The notes beneath the pieces are model-generated. The model saw only the letters and a list, made by a program, of their open reading frames with translations. It made no database searches and was not told the origin of the DNA. Of a stretch of 64,000 nt of DNA, positions 43,100 to 50,597 are shown piece after piece. The DNA is from Methylobacterium sp. R2-1 (GTDB taxonomy: Bacteria > Pseudomonadota > Alphaproteobacteria > Rhizobiales > Beijerinckiaceae), in contig NZ_JACHWM010000014.1 in the NCBI RefSeq assembly GCF_014191355.1, forward strand, positions 124,001 through 188,000, given 5' to 3'. The position numbers and the translations under genes were made by a program. Positions within the stretch are counted from its first letter, which is position 1; every line of letters starts with the position of its first letter.

Positions 43100-44401
43100 T
43101 CACGGTCCCGCGGGCGCGGCGCCGCGCAGGCCCGGCCGTTCGGTCGGATGCGGAACGGGACAGACCTCGCGCATGACGAGGCCGTAGACCTGTTCCAGGC
43201 GGTCGAGATGCGCATCGACGCTGAGCGGCGCCGACCAGTAGCGCTCGTAGGCACGCTCGGCCATGCGGGCGGCCAGCGCGTCGTCCGACAGCCGGGTCAG
43301 GTGGGCGGCGAGCGCCCCGGCATCGCCCGAGCGGAACCAGAACCCGTTCTCGCCGTCCTCCACCGCCTCGCGCCCGGCGCAGGCGTCGGAGACGATGACC
43401 GGGCAGCCGCAGGCGAGCGCCTCATAGACGGTGAGCGGCTGGCCCTCGTACCAGATGCTCGGGAAGACCAGAGCGCGGGCCCGCCGCATCAGCGCCTGCA
43501 CCTCGGGTCCGGCCTTCCAACCGAGCATCACCGCCTCGGGATAGCGCGCCTTCAGGTCCGCCGCGCTCGGTCCGTCGCCGACGAAGACCGGGCGGATGCC
43601 AGCCCTCCGCGCGGCCTCGGCGAAGATCGGCGCGCCCTTCTCCGTCGAGATGCGGCCGACGAACAGGAAGTCCCCGCGGCCCTCTCGCTCCGGCGGCTGC
43701 CGCTCGACTGAGATCGGGTTGTCGATCCGGTGGAACACCGTGCGCGGGGGCAGCAGCGGCGCGATCACCCGCTCCTGGAGCGCGCTGATCGTCACCACGT
43801 GGCGGAACAGGCCGGGTAGTCCGGCCACGTGCTCCAGGCCGAGATGGCGTACCACCCGCAGGAGCTTGCGCGGATAGGAGCGCGCGTCGCAATTGGTGGT
43901 GAGGCAGGCCGCCGACATCGGGGTGCGGTGGCAGATCCGGTCGGCCGGATATTCGTAGAAGCCGCCGTTCGGGCAGACGAGGAAGAACTCGTGCATCGTG
44001 TAGAGGCACGGGAGTCCCGAGCGCCGGATTGCCGTGCCGATCGAGGGCGAGAGCGCCTTGGCGAAGGCGTGGACATGGACCAGCGTGTCACGGGGATCGC
44101 ACAGCCTCAGTTCCGCGGCGAGGCGCGCGGACGCTTGGGTGTTCCAGATCGCCTGGGCGGCGAAGGCGAGCTTGTTCGTGGCGGAGGCGATGTCGTCCTG
44201 TCCGAGGCAGATCACCCGCGCCCCGCACGCGTCGAGCCGAGGATCGACCGGGCCGACGGCGGCGAAGACCGTGACCCGGTGGCCGCGCTGGCGCAGACCC
44301 ACGGCCGAGTCGAGGGCGACCTTGGATTGGCCGCCGTTGATGTGGGCATGGTCGAGAACGAGGACGACGTGCACGGCGGCTCCCGGCTCTTCCGCACGCA
44401 T
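43100..44401 (-). CDS. GT4-family glycosyltransferase
   Basis: 433 residues, two Rossmann-like (GT-B) domains. N-terminal domain: VVLVLDHAHINGGQSKVALD, with MHEFFLVCPNGGFYEY in the acceptor side. C-terminal donor domain: FLFVGRISTEKGAPIFAEAA and the E-x7-E-type motif IWYEGQPLTVYEALACGCPV. Retaining transferases of this type build exo- or lipopolysaccharide; donor and acceptor are unknown. ATG at 44401 (MRAEEPG) is chosen; the frame is open to 44560 but overlaps the divergent GT4 start region. It is a paralogue of the next gene. Confidence 0.88.
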   Translation of the reverse strand: MRAEEPGAAVHVVLVLDHAHINGGQSKVALDSAVGLRQRGHRVTVFAAVGPVDPRLDACGARVICLGQDDIASATNKLAFAAQAIWNTQASARLAAELRLCDPRDTLVHVHAFAKALSPSIGTAIRRSGLPCLYTMHEFFLVCPNGGFYEYPADRICHRTPMSAACLTTNCDARSYPRKLLRVVRHLGLEHVAGLPGLFRHVVTISALQERVIAPLLPPRTVFHRIDNPISVERQPPEREGRGDFLFVGRISTEKGAPIFAEAARRAGIRPVFVGDGPSAADLKARYPEAVMLGWKAGPEVQALMRRARALVFPSIWYEGQPLTVYEALACGCPVIVSDACAGREAVEDGENGFWFRSGDAGALAAHLTRLSDDALAARMAERAYERYWSAPLSVDAHLDRLEQVYGLVMREVCPVPHPTERPGLRGAAPAGP

Positions 44402-44600
44402 CGTCCCGAAAGCCGGCGAGGCGCTTTCGAGACGATGCGCGAACGATCGACCCCGTTTACCAGCCGGCAGTTGATCTCCCGTAAACCTTGGGGGCGGACG
44501 TTCGCCGCACTGTTGCGGTCTCATCTCGGGAGCGTCGTCCTTGTCCGAGAATCGGATCACCTGCCGCGACGACGCTGCCGTCTCCGGGCAGAGCGCATCG

Positions 44601-45863
44601 ATGCACGTGGTGATCCTCGCCGAATTCGCTGCCGCGAGCGGAGGCGCCGAGAAGGTCGCCGTGGAATCCGCCCGCGCGCTGGCGGAGGCCGGCGCGCAGG
44701 TGACCTACATCCAGGCGATCAGCGGCCCCGTCGATCCGCTGCTCGATCATCCGCGCCTGCGCCGGCTCGATCTCGGCCTGGCGGACGTGTGGTCCCTGCC
44801 GGCCTGGCGCGGTGCGGCGTCGGGAATCTGGAACGGCGAGGCCGCCGCGCGCCTCGCGGCCGTGCTCGACCGCCTGCCGCGCGCGCCCGACTGTGTCCAC
44901 CTGCACCAGTGGACTCGCGCGCTCTCGCCTGCCGTGCTGCCGGTGCTGCTCGGCCGCGGCGTTCCCGTCGTGCTGACGCTGCACGACTACGCGCTGACCT
45001 GCCCGAACGGCGTCGATTACCGCTTCGACCGGGCCGAGCCCTGTGCCCTCACGCCCCTCTCCGGCGCCTGCCTCGCGGCACCCTGCGATCCGAAGAGCCG
45101 GCTGCACAAGCTTGTGCGCGTCGGTCGCGCCGCCGCCCTGCGGGCGGCGCTGGGCCAAGCCGAGCTCGACGTCGTCCATGTCTGCGACGGCAGCCGCGTG
45201 CGGATGGAGGGACGGCTCGGCGCCCTACGGGTCCGGCACCACCGCATCGACAACCCCGTGCGGGTGGAGCAAAGGGCGCCGGCGGAACCGGCCGCGGCTG
45301 ATGCCATCGTCTATGTCGGGCGCCTCACGCCGGAAAAGGGCGCGGACCTCGTGGCCGAGGCGGCGCGCCGGGCCGAACTGCCGGCGCTCTTCATCGGTGC
45401 CGGCCCGCTGGAGGCGCGGTTGCGGGCGGAGGGCGCGGAGGTGCTCGGCTGGCGCAGCCCCGAGGCGGTCGCGACGATCCTCCGCGGCCGGGCGCGCGCG
45501 GTCTGCGCGCCGTCGCGCTGGCTCGAGACCGGGCCACTCACCGTCTACGAGGCGCTGGCCCAGGGGCTTCCCGTCGTGGCCTCGCGACGCTCTGGCGCCG
45601 CGGAGAAGGTTGTGGATGGGGAGACGGGCTTCGTCGTCGAGCCGGAAGCAGCGGCGCTGGCCGGCGCATTCCAATCCATCAAGAGCGATGCACTGACCGC
45701 TCGCCTCGGCCGGGAGGCGTACGACCGATACTGGCGGGCACCGCTCACGCTCGCCGTCCACGCCCAGGCCCTGCTCGCTCTCTACCGGCAACTGAACGAA
45801 GAATACTTTATGCGGCAGTGCGGCATGGATCGGCCCGTCATCCTGTCGGTGCCGGCACATTAG
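44601..45863 (+). CDS. GT4-family glycosyltransferase (divergent paralogue)
   Basis: 420 residues. Same layout as the gene at 43100: HVVILAEFAAASGGAEKVAV at the N-terminus, TLHDYALTCPNGVDYRF, RHHRIDNPVRVEQRAP, IVYVGRLTPEKGADLVAEAA and ETGPLTVYEALAQGLPVVAS. The shared IDNP-VE and EKGA blocks show that the two arose by duplication. ATG at 44601 starts directly at the Rossmann fold; an in-frame TTG at 44541 would add 20 residues. Probably a surface-polysaccharide gene, but no polymerase or flippase is in the window. Confidence 0.88.
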   Translation: MHVVILAEFAAASGGAEKVAVESARALAEAGAQVTYIQAISGPVDPLLDHPRLRRLDLGLADVWSLPAWRGAASGIWNGEAAARLAAVLDRLPRAPDCVHLHQWTRALSPAVLPVLLGRGVPVVLTLHDYALTCPNGVDYRFDRAEPCALTPLSGACLAAPCDPKSRLHKLVRVGRAAALRAALGQAELDVVHVCDGSRVRMEGRLGALRVRHHRIDNPVRVEQRAPAEPAAADAIVYVGRLTPEKGADLVAEAARRAELPALFIGAGPLEARLRAEGAEVLGWRSPEAVATILRGRARAVCAPSRWLETGPLTVYEALAQGLPVVASRRSGAAEKVVDGETGFVVEPEAAALAGAFQSIKSDALTARLGREAYDRYWRAPLTLAVHAQALLALYRQLNEEYFMRQCGMDRPVILSVPAH

Positions 45864-46035
45864 GGCGGCCTCGCCCTTGGCAAGGGGCACATTACGTCAT
45901 TATAATGCCGGTTTCGATCCCTCGTGCGGAACACCCCTGCGTCGGGATCGGAAGCGGAATCTAGATTTGTAACAGAAGCATAAACCTCACTCGACCAGTG
46001 GCCGGGCATCGCTCATCGATCGTCCGAAACTGTCC

Positions 46036-46064
46036 TTGACTTTCATGTTGCAGTGCAACATACG
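46036..46064 (+). promoter_or_regulatory. Phasin promoter with inverted-repeat operator (PhaR-like)
   Basis: TTGACT (46036-46041) and CATACG (46059-46064) are spaced by 17 bp. The spacer holds the perfect inverted repeat ATGTTGCA-G-TGCAACAT (46045-46061). TGC-rich sites of this kind in front of phasin genes are bound by the PHB-responsive repressor PhaR in Paracoccus; the assignment here is by analogy. Confidence 0.5.
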
Positions 46065-46146
46065 AGGTGCGGGCCGGTTAGCCGCGGGGAGGCCTTGTAG
46101 GCTCCCCGAAACCGAAATCTCCCGGTCCATCTGACAGGAGAGACAG

Positions 46147-46500
46147 ATGAGCACCCAGAGCTTCGAGATCCCCGCCGAGTTCCGTGACTTCGCCGACAAG
46201 AGCGTCGATCAGGCTCGCAACGCCTTCGGCACGTTCCTGAACGGTGCGGTGAAGACCTCCGAGCAGCTCCGGAACTCGGCCTCGACCGTTCAGTCGACGC
46301 TGCACGCGGCGGTGCTCAAGAGCCTCGACCACGCCAAGGTCAATGCCGAGACCACCTTCGACTACGCGCAGCGCGTCGTGCGCGCCAAGGACCCGCGCGA
46401 GGCCTTCGAAATCCAATCCGAGTTCCTGAAGACCCAGTTCGCCGCTCTCCAGGCCCAGGCCAAGGAGTACGGTGCCCTCGCTCAGAGCGCCGCCCGCTAA
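46147..46500 (+). CDS. Phasin family protein
   Basis: 117 residues, mainly amphipathic helix: FRDFADKSVDQARNAFGTFL, NGAVKTSEQLRNSASTVQST, HAKVNAETTFDYAQRVVRAK, REAFEIQSEFLKTQFAALQA. This is the standard phasin pattern (Phasin_2). Phasins coat polyhydroxybutyrate granules and set their number and size. TGACAGGAGAGACAG-type Shine-Dalgarno (AGGAGAGA) precedes the ATG. A candidate PhaR-type operator lies 85 bp upstream. A second phasin-like gene follows after 180 bp. Confidence 0.9.
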   Translation: MSTQSFEIPAEFRDFADKSVDQARNAFGTFLNGAVKTSEQLRNSASTVQSTLHAAVLKSLDHAKVNAETTFDYAQRVVRAKDPREAFEIQSEFLKTQFAALQAQAKEYGALAQSAAR

Positions 46501-46680
46501 TCCGGTCCGGCTTCGGGCCACGGCGTCCAGGGCGCCATGGCTCGTCGCGGGAGCATGAGGGGCCGAAGCCGCGACGGGCGGGCTCGGCACCCCCATGCTC
46601 CGACGCTATGCTCCGCCGCAGCGCTCCGGTCCTGCCCGGAATCGTGCTGAGGTCGAGGGTTTCGAACGAGGAGAAGGCCC

Positions 46681-47463
46681 ATGTCGTCGAGCCGCCGCAG
46701 AGGACGCTCACCCGGAGCGCCCGCCAATTCCAAGCCGCCGACACTGACTGCGCCTCAATCCGAGGTTGCCGACGCGCTGCTGGCCGAGGCCTCGGCCGAC
46801 AAGGGCCAAGCCGTCGAACAGGAACCCGAACAGGGGCCTGAAACGGACGCGATGGAAGTCCCGGCCGTAGAGGCCGCCGTAGAGCAGCCGGCCTTGGAGG
46901 TTGCCGCGAAAACCTCCGAACCCTCCGCCGATCCTGCCCCGGCCGAGACGCAGGCCGCCGAGGGCGACCTGTCGGTCGAGCGCCCGGCGCAAGAGGCCCT
47001 GGGGGCTGTTGCGGCCGTGGCGGAGGAGGCGTCGCTTGCGCCGCCCGCTCCGGAGCAGATCGTGTCGGAGACGGCCGAAACCGTGGAGACGGCGGCCGAG
47101 GCGACGGACGAGACGCTCGCACGGACACTGGCCGAGACCGCGCTGCTGCCGGGCCTCGCCGAGACCAAGCCGTCCGATAACCTTCAGCCGAAGCCGCACA
47201 GCGTCCATATCGGCGCGAGCTTTGCCTTCGTGCCCACAATTGCGCCCCTCACCGAAATCAACGCGCGGCTGTTCGCCTTTGCCCGGGGCGAGGGTGAAGC
47301 GGCCATCGCTCATATACAGGCCCTCGCCCGCGCCAAGTCTCCGGCGGAGGCGATCCGGCTTCAGGTCACGGAGATGCAGCGCGCCGCGGACGCCTCGCTG
47401 ACCTGCTTCAGCGAGATCGTGCGCAGCGCCAACCGCTTCGGCGACACCGCCCGCCGGCACTGA
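46681..47463 (+). CDS. Phasin-domain protein with long acidic Ala/Glu/Pro N-terminus
   Basis: 260 residues in two parts. Residues 1-15 are basic (MSSSRRRGRSPGAP), and 25-170 are a low-complexity region of Ala, Glu and Pro that is probably disordered. Residues 180-258 are a phasin-like helix domain (LTEINARLFAFARGEGEAAI, AKSPAEAIRLQVTEMQRAAD, ASLTCFSEIVRSANRFGDTA). The basic start next to an acidic tract recalls linkers that tether granules to DNA, but this is only an inference. Follows the canonical phasin in the same direction and ends in a terminator. Confidence 0.75.
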   Translation: MSSSRRRGRSPGAPANSKPPTLTAPQSEVADALLAEASADKGQAVEQEPEQGPETDAMEVPAVEAAVEQPALEVAAKTSEPSADPAPAETQAAEGDLSVERPAQEALGAVAAVAEEASLAPPAPEQIVSETAETVETAAEATDETLARTLAETALLPGLAETKPSDNLQPKPHSVHIGASFAFVPTIAPLTEINARLFAFARGEGEAAIAHIQALARAKSPAEAIRLQVTEMQRAADASLTCFSEIVRSANRFGDTARRH

Positions 47464-47493
47464 GGCCGACGCTCATTACCGAGAACGATTTGG

Positions 47494-47526
47494 GGGGCAG
47501 TCGTCTGATGGGCGGCTGCCCCTTTT
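47494..47526 (+). terminator. Rho-independent terminator after the second phasin gene
   Basis: Stem GGGGCAG / CTGCCCC (extended by CG pairs inside) followed by TTTT, 31 bp after the stop. Confidence 0.75.
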
Positions 47527-47679
47527 CACGTCCGGCATATCGGCGCTGCCGAACTGCCTTCTTAGTCGACCTCTTGGTTGAGTGACGCGGGTGACACAGG
47601 CGCGCTTCCGCCCCTCGCCCCCTGCCGCCGCGGGGTCTACATAGCCCGCACCGCTCCAGCGACCTCCGGGAGACCCCGC

Positions 47680-49161
47680 ATGCCTTCCTCGCCGCTTCTG
47701 CCGGCCTGTCTCGTATCCGCGCTGCTCCTTGCCGCCGCACCCGTCGGCGCGCAGATGGCGAATACGCCCGCAAAGTCCGCGCCGGAGAAGCCGGCAACGG
47801 ATAAATCCTCGGACAAGGCGGTGCCTCTGTCGAAGGGCGAGATCCAGCTCTCCTTCGCCCCGGTGGTGAAGCGGGCGGCGCCCTCCGTCGTCAACGTCTA
47901 CGCCTCGCATGTCGAGAAGCGTTCCGCGCGCTCCAACGCCATGGAGGAGTTCATGCGACGCTTCTTCGGCGAGGACCAGCCGGGCCGCGGCCCCGGCGGC
48001 ATGCCCGGCGAGCGGGCGCAGCGCTCCCTCGGCTCGGGCGTGATCGTTGATGCCTCGGGCCTCGTCATCACCAACAACCACGTCATCGAGAACATGAACG
48101 AGGTGAAGGTGGCGCTCGCCGACAAGCGCGAGTTCGAGGCGCAGTTCGTGCTGCGCGATCCCCGCACCGATCTTGCCGTCCTCAAGATCAAGAGCCCGGC
48201 CGATATCGCGCCGATGCCGATCGGCGATTCCGACCATCTGGAGGTCGGCGACTTCGTGATGGCGATCGGCAACCCCTTCGGCGTCGGGCAGACCGTGACG
48301 CAGGGCATCGTCTCGGCGCTCGCCCGTACGCAGGTCGGGTCATCGGACTACCAGTTCTTCATCCAGACCGACGCAGCGATCAATCCGGGCAATTCCGGCG
48401 GTGCGCTGGTGGACCTCAAGGGGCACCTCGTCGGCATCAACACCGCGATCTACTCGCAATCCGGCGGCAGCCACGGCATCGGCTTCGCCATTCCCGCCAG
48501 CATGGTCCGCGCGGTGGTCGAGACCGCCAAGAGCGGCGGCAGCCTCGTGCGCCGGCCCTGGCTCGGCGCCCGGGTGCAGACGGTGACGCCCGACATCGCC
48601 GAGAGCGTCGGGCTCGACCGGCCGACCGGCGTGCTGGTGGCGAGCATGCAGGCCAAGAGCCCCGCCGAGGAGGCGGGCCTCAAGCGCGGCGACGTGATCC
48701 TCTCGGTCGATGGCCAGACCGTCGATGATCCGGAAGCCTTCGGCTACCGCTACGCCCTCAAGGGTATCTCAGGCGCGGCCGATCTCGGCATCCTGCGCGG
48801 CACCAAGCGCCAGACGATCCAGGTCAAGCTCGGCCCCGCGCCTGAGACGCGCCCCCGCGACAGCCTCAAAATTCGCACCCGCACGCCGTTCGCGGGCGCG
48901 ACCTTCGTCAACACCTCGCCCGCGGTGAGCGAGGAGCTTCAAGCGGACCTGCCGGAGGAAGGCGTGGCGGTGACCGCCGTCGATGACGGTTCGCTCGCGG
49001 GCCGGGCGGGCTTCCGCAAGGGCGATGTGATCGTGGCGGTCAACGGCATGCCAATCGCATCGACCAAGGATCTGGATCGGCTGACGCAGCGCAATCTCGG
49101 CCTGTGGGAGGTCGCGATCAAACGCGGCGGCGAGGTGCTCACCTCGGTGTTCGGCGGGTAA
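47680..49161 (+). CDS. Periplasmic serine protease, DegP/HtrA (Do) family
   Basis: 493 residues. Signal peptide (LLPACLVSALLLAAAPVGA). The protease domain carries the triad His134 (ITNNHVIENM), Asp164 (RDPRTDLAVLK) and Ser239 (INPGNSGGALVD). Two PDZ domains follow: about 285-375 (WLGARVQTVTPDIAESVGLD, EEAGLKRGDVILSVDGQTV) and about 410-490 (LPEEGVAVTAVDDGSLAGRA, GFRKGDVIVAVNGMPI). It degrades or refolds misfolded envelope proteins. ATG at 47680 gives the signal peptide. A broken copy of its first PDZ segment lies 330 bp downstream. Confidence 0.93.
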   Translation: MPSSPLLPACLVSALLLAAAPVGAQMANTPAKSAPEKPATDKSSDKAVPLSKGEIQLSFAPVVKRAAPSVVNVYASHVEKRSARSNAMEEFMRRFFGEDQPGRGPGGMPGERAQRSLGSGVIVDASGLVITNNHVIENMNEVKVALADKREFEAQFVLRDPRTDLAVLKIKSPADIAPMPIGDSDHLEVGDFVMAIGNPFGVGQTVTQGIVSALARTQVGSSDYQFFIQTDAAINPGNSGGALVDLKGHLVGINTAIYSQSGGSHGIGFAIPASMVRAVVETAKSGGSLVRRPWLGARVQTVTPDIAESVGLDRPTGVLVASMQAKSPAEEAGLKRGDVILSVDGQTVDDPEAFGYRYALKGISGAADLGILRGTKRQTIQVKLGPAPETRPRDSLKIRTRTPFAGATFVNTSPAVSEELQADLPEEGVAVTAVDDGSLAGRAGFRKGDVIVAVNGMPIASTKDLDRLTQRNLGLWEVAIKRGGEVLTSVFGG

Positions 49162-49213
49162 GCCTCTGGCTGAGTTATACGGTTTCCGGTTGATCGCTTC
49201 GGTCGGGGCATCG

Positions 49214-49332
49214 CTTGCCCCTCCCCCTCGCGGGGAAGGGTTCGGGGTGGGGGTTGGTGCAGAAGGCCCACACCGCCCCGTTCTGAACCAACCCCCACCT
49301 CCTGCCTCCTATCCACAAGGGGGAGGAGAGGT
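49214..49332. repeat. GC-rich palindromic repeat
   Basis: CCTCCCCCTCGCGGGGAAGG and GGGTGGGGGTTGGT on the left are matched by AACCAACCCCCACCTCC and AAGGGGGAGGAGAGG on the right. Same style as the repeat between cysJ and cysI. Confidence 0.65.
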
Positions 49333-49335
49333 GCG

Positions 49336-49488
49336 CTAACCAAAACGTTCGAGCAGATGGCGTATTGGATCGTGCCGGCGCTTCAGCCGGCAAATGAGCC
49401 GATCGGCGAAGGCGTGTTCGATCGGATTGAAGCGCGGCGAGTAGGGTGGGAGGTAGCGTAGCTCGGCGCCTGCGGCCTCGATGGCCTC
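49336..49488 (-). pseudogene. IS630-family transposase remnant (C-terminal end)
   Basis: On the minus strand, ending at a TAG (49336-49338), the frame encodes AIEAAGAELRYLPPYSPRFN, PIEHAFADRLICRLKRR and HLLERFG. LPPYSP-FNPIE is the last catalytic block (the final Glu) of IS630/Tc1-type DDE transposases. Only about 50 codons remain; upstream the sequence switches abruptly to a degP duplicate. No terminal inverted repeat was identified. Confidence 0.8.
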
Positions 49489-49624
49489 AGAGCGTCGGGC
49501 TTGACCGGCGTGCTGGTGGCGAGCATGCAGGCCAAGAGCCCCGCCGAGGAAGCGGGCTTCAGGCGCTGGGACGTGATCCTCTCGGTCGATGGCCAGACCG
49601 TCGATCGTCCGGAGGACTTCGGCA
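49489..49624 (+). pseudogene. Duplicated degP PDZ1 fragment, frameshifted
   Basis: About 136 bp closely matching 48603-48746 of degP (for example AGCATGCAGGCCAAGAGCCC and GACGTGATCCTCTCGGTCGA are identical). It lacks 8 bp after GGGCTTGACCGG relative to the parent, which shifts the frame, and has further substitutions (GGGACGTG, GATCGTCCGG). It has no start and cannot encode a DegP piece. Confidence 0.85.
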
Positions 49625-49887
49625 ACGCCGTCCCCGAGGACACAGCATAACGGCCATCGCCGTGTCGGAACCGGCCTGTGGCACCGTGTGCGATTCCGCT
49701 CATCGGCCCGAGAGGCATCCCGCTAGTCTCGTGAATGGGTGCCCGGAGATGCTCTCGGTTTCGGATGTTTCTTCGGCTGTCGGCCGACGCAATCCGGTAA
49801 CCGTACGAGGAAATCCGCTGGCAACCCGGCGTCCGTAGAACGGCTCCACACGAGAGCCGGAAGGGCTCCGAACGAGGGGCGGACATC

Positions 49888-50139
49888 ATGCGGGACCTGA
49901 TCAAGATCGCGGCGGCCGGAACGGTGATGGCGGCCTATGCCCTGCTGGCCCCGTCGCTCGTCGAGGCCGTACCAAGCCCCGCGGGTTCGGCAAAAACCTT
50001 CACGCAGCGCCTGCCACAGGCCGGCGGCGCAGTTCCGGTGAGCGCCCGGATCGACGATGGAGCGCCGATTCCGGGACAGATCGTGGTCACCCGCCGGCCG
50101 CTTCTGGTCGGCATCTCGACGGGCGAAACCTCCCGATGA
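49888..50139 (+). CDS. Small exported protein of unknown function
   Basis: 83 residues. Start MRDLIKIAAAGTVMAAYALL with a hydrophobic core and possible cleavage near VEAVPS, then a hydrophilic mature part (RLPQAGGAVPVSARIDDGAP, QIVVTRRPLLVGIS). A GAGGGGCGG lies upstream. Its stop overlaps the start of a 28-residue reading frame (ATGA). Confidence 0.6.
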   Translation: MRDLIKIAAAGTVMAAYALLAPSLVEAVPSPAGSAKTFTQRLPQAGGAVPVSARIDDGAPIPGQIVVTRRPLLVGISTGETSR

Positions 50140-50222
50140 CCGCCGCCGATACAACTCTGCTCGCGGCGGCGTTCCTGCTCGGCCTCGGAGCGGCCGCTCT
50201 CCTCAACACCCTAATCGCCTGA
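50136..50222 (+). CDS. Predicted 28-residue single-span membrane peptide
   Basis: The frame reads MTAADTTLLAAAFLLGLGAA followed by ALLNTLIA and a TGA. Almost the whole peptide is one hydrophobic helix. Its ATG overlaps the stop of the preceding small gene (ATGA), which is the usual sign of translational coupling. No homologue was recognised; it may also be chance. Confidence 0.4.
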   Translation: MTAADTTLLAAAFLLGLGAAALLNTLIA

Positions 50223-50258
50223 AGCTTATCCAGTCGCGTCGGGCGTTGCGGACGCTGT

Positions 50259-50489
50259 TCAGGCCGCCACACTCGCCAGGGCGTGGCGGTTGCCGTTAAG
50301 GCCTGCGCAGAGATCATCGATCTCTGTCACGTCGAGGGCCTCGCCGCTGCTGGCGGCGATGGTGTCGATCAGGTCGTCCTTCCGGGGGTCGAACGGATGA
50401 CCCTGCATCCGGTAGAACTGGTAGTAGCGCAACGCCGCCAGAAGCGTGTCGCGCTCGCGGGCGGTGACGGTGAGGTTCTGCGTGGTCAT
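50259..50489 (-). CDS. Small soluble protein of unknown function
   Basis: 76 residues, starting MTTQNLTVTARERDTLLAAL with the continuation RYYQFYRMQGHPFD, then DLIDTIAASSGEALDVTEID and DLCAGLNGNR. GGGGAAG sits just upstream of the ATG at 50489. No membrane segment or signal. Similar short proteins occur in Methylobacterium genomes; function unknown. Confidence 0.65.
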   Translation of the reverse strand: MTTQNLTVTARERDTLLAALRYYQFYRMQGHPFDPRKDDLIDTIAASSGEALDVTEIDDLCAGLNGNRHALASVAA

Positions 50490-50597
50490 GGGCTTCCCCT
50501 TGGCTTGCAACGAACGCCAGGCGAGGCCGCGCGCGACTCGCCTAGCTTGACCGTTGTAGCCGCCCGGCCGCAGCCCCGTCTATGACATGTGGGGGGA

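Larger units (their letters stand above)
49162..49887. other. Gene-poor scar, 726 bp, after degP
   Basis: Contains in order a GC-rich palindromic repeat (49214-49332), the end of an IS630-type transposase (49336-49488, minus), a frameshifted copy of part of degP (49489-49624, plus) and about 260 bp in which nothing was recognised. It reads as the residue of an insertion and a local duplication. Confidence 0.7.

Noticed and set aside
46708..47460. Minus-strand 250-codon frame opposite the acidic phasin gene
   Set aside because: Gly/Arg/Leu-rich complement of a Glu/Ala-rich gene; no family motif.
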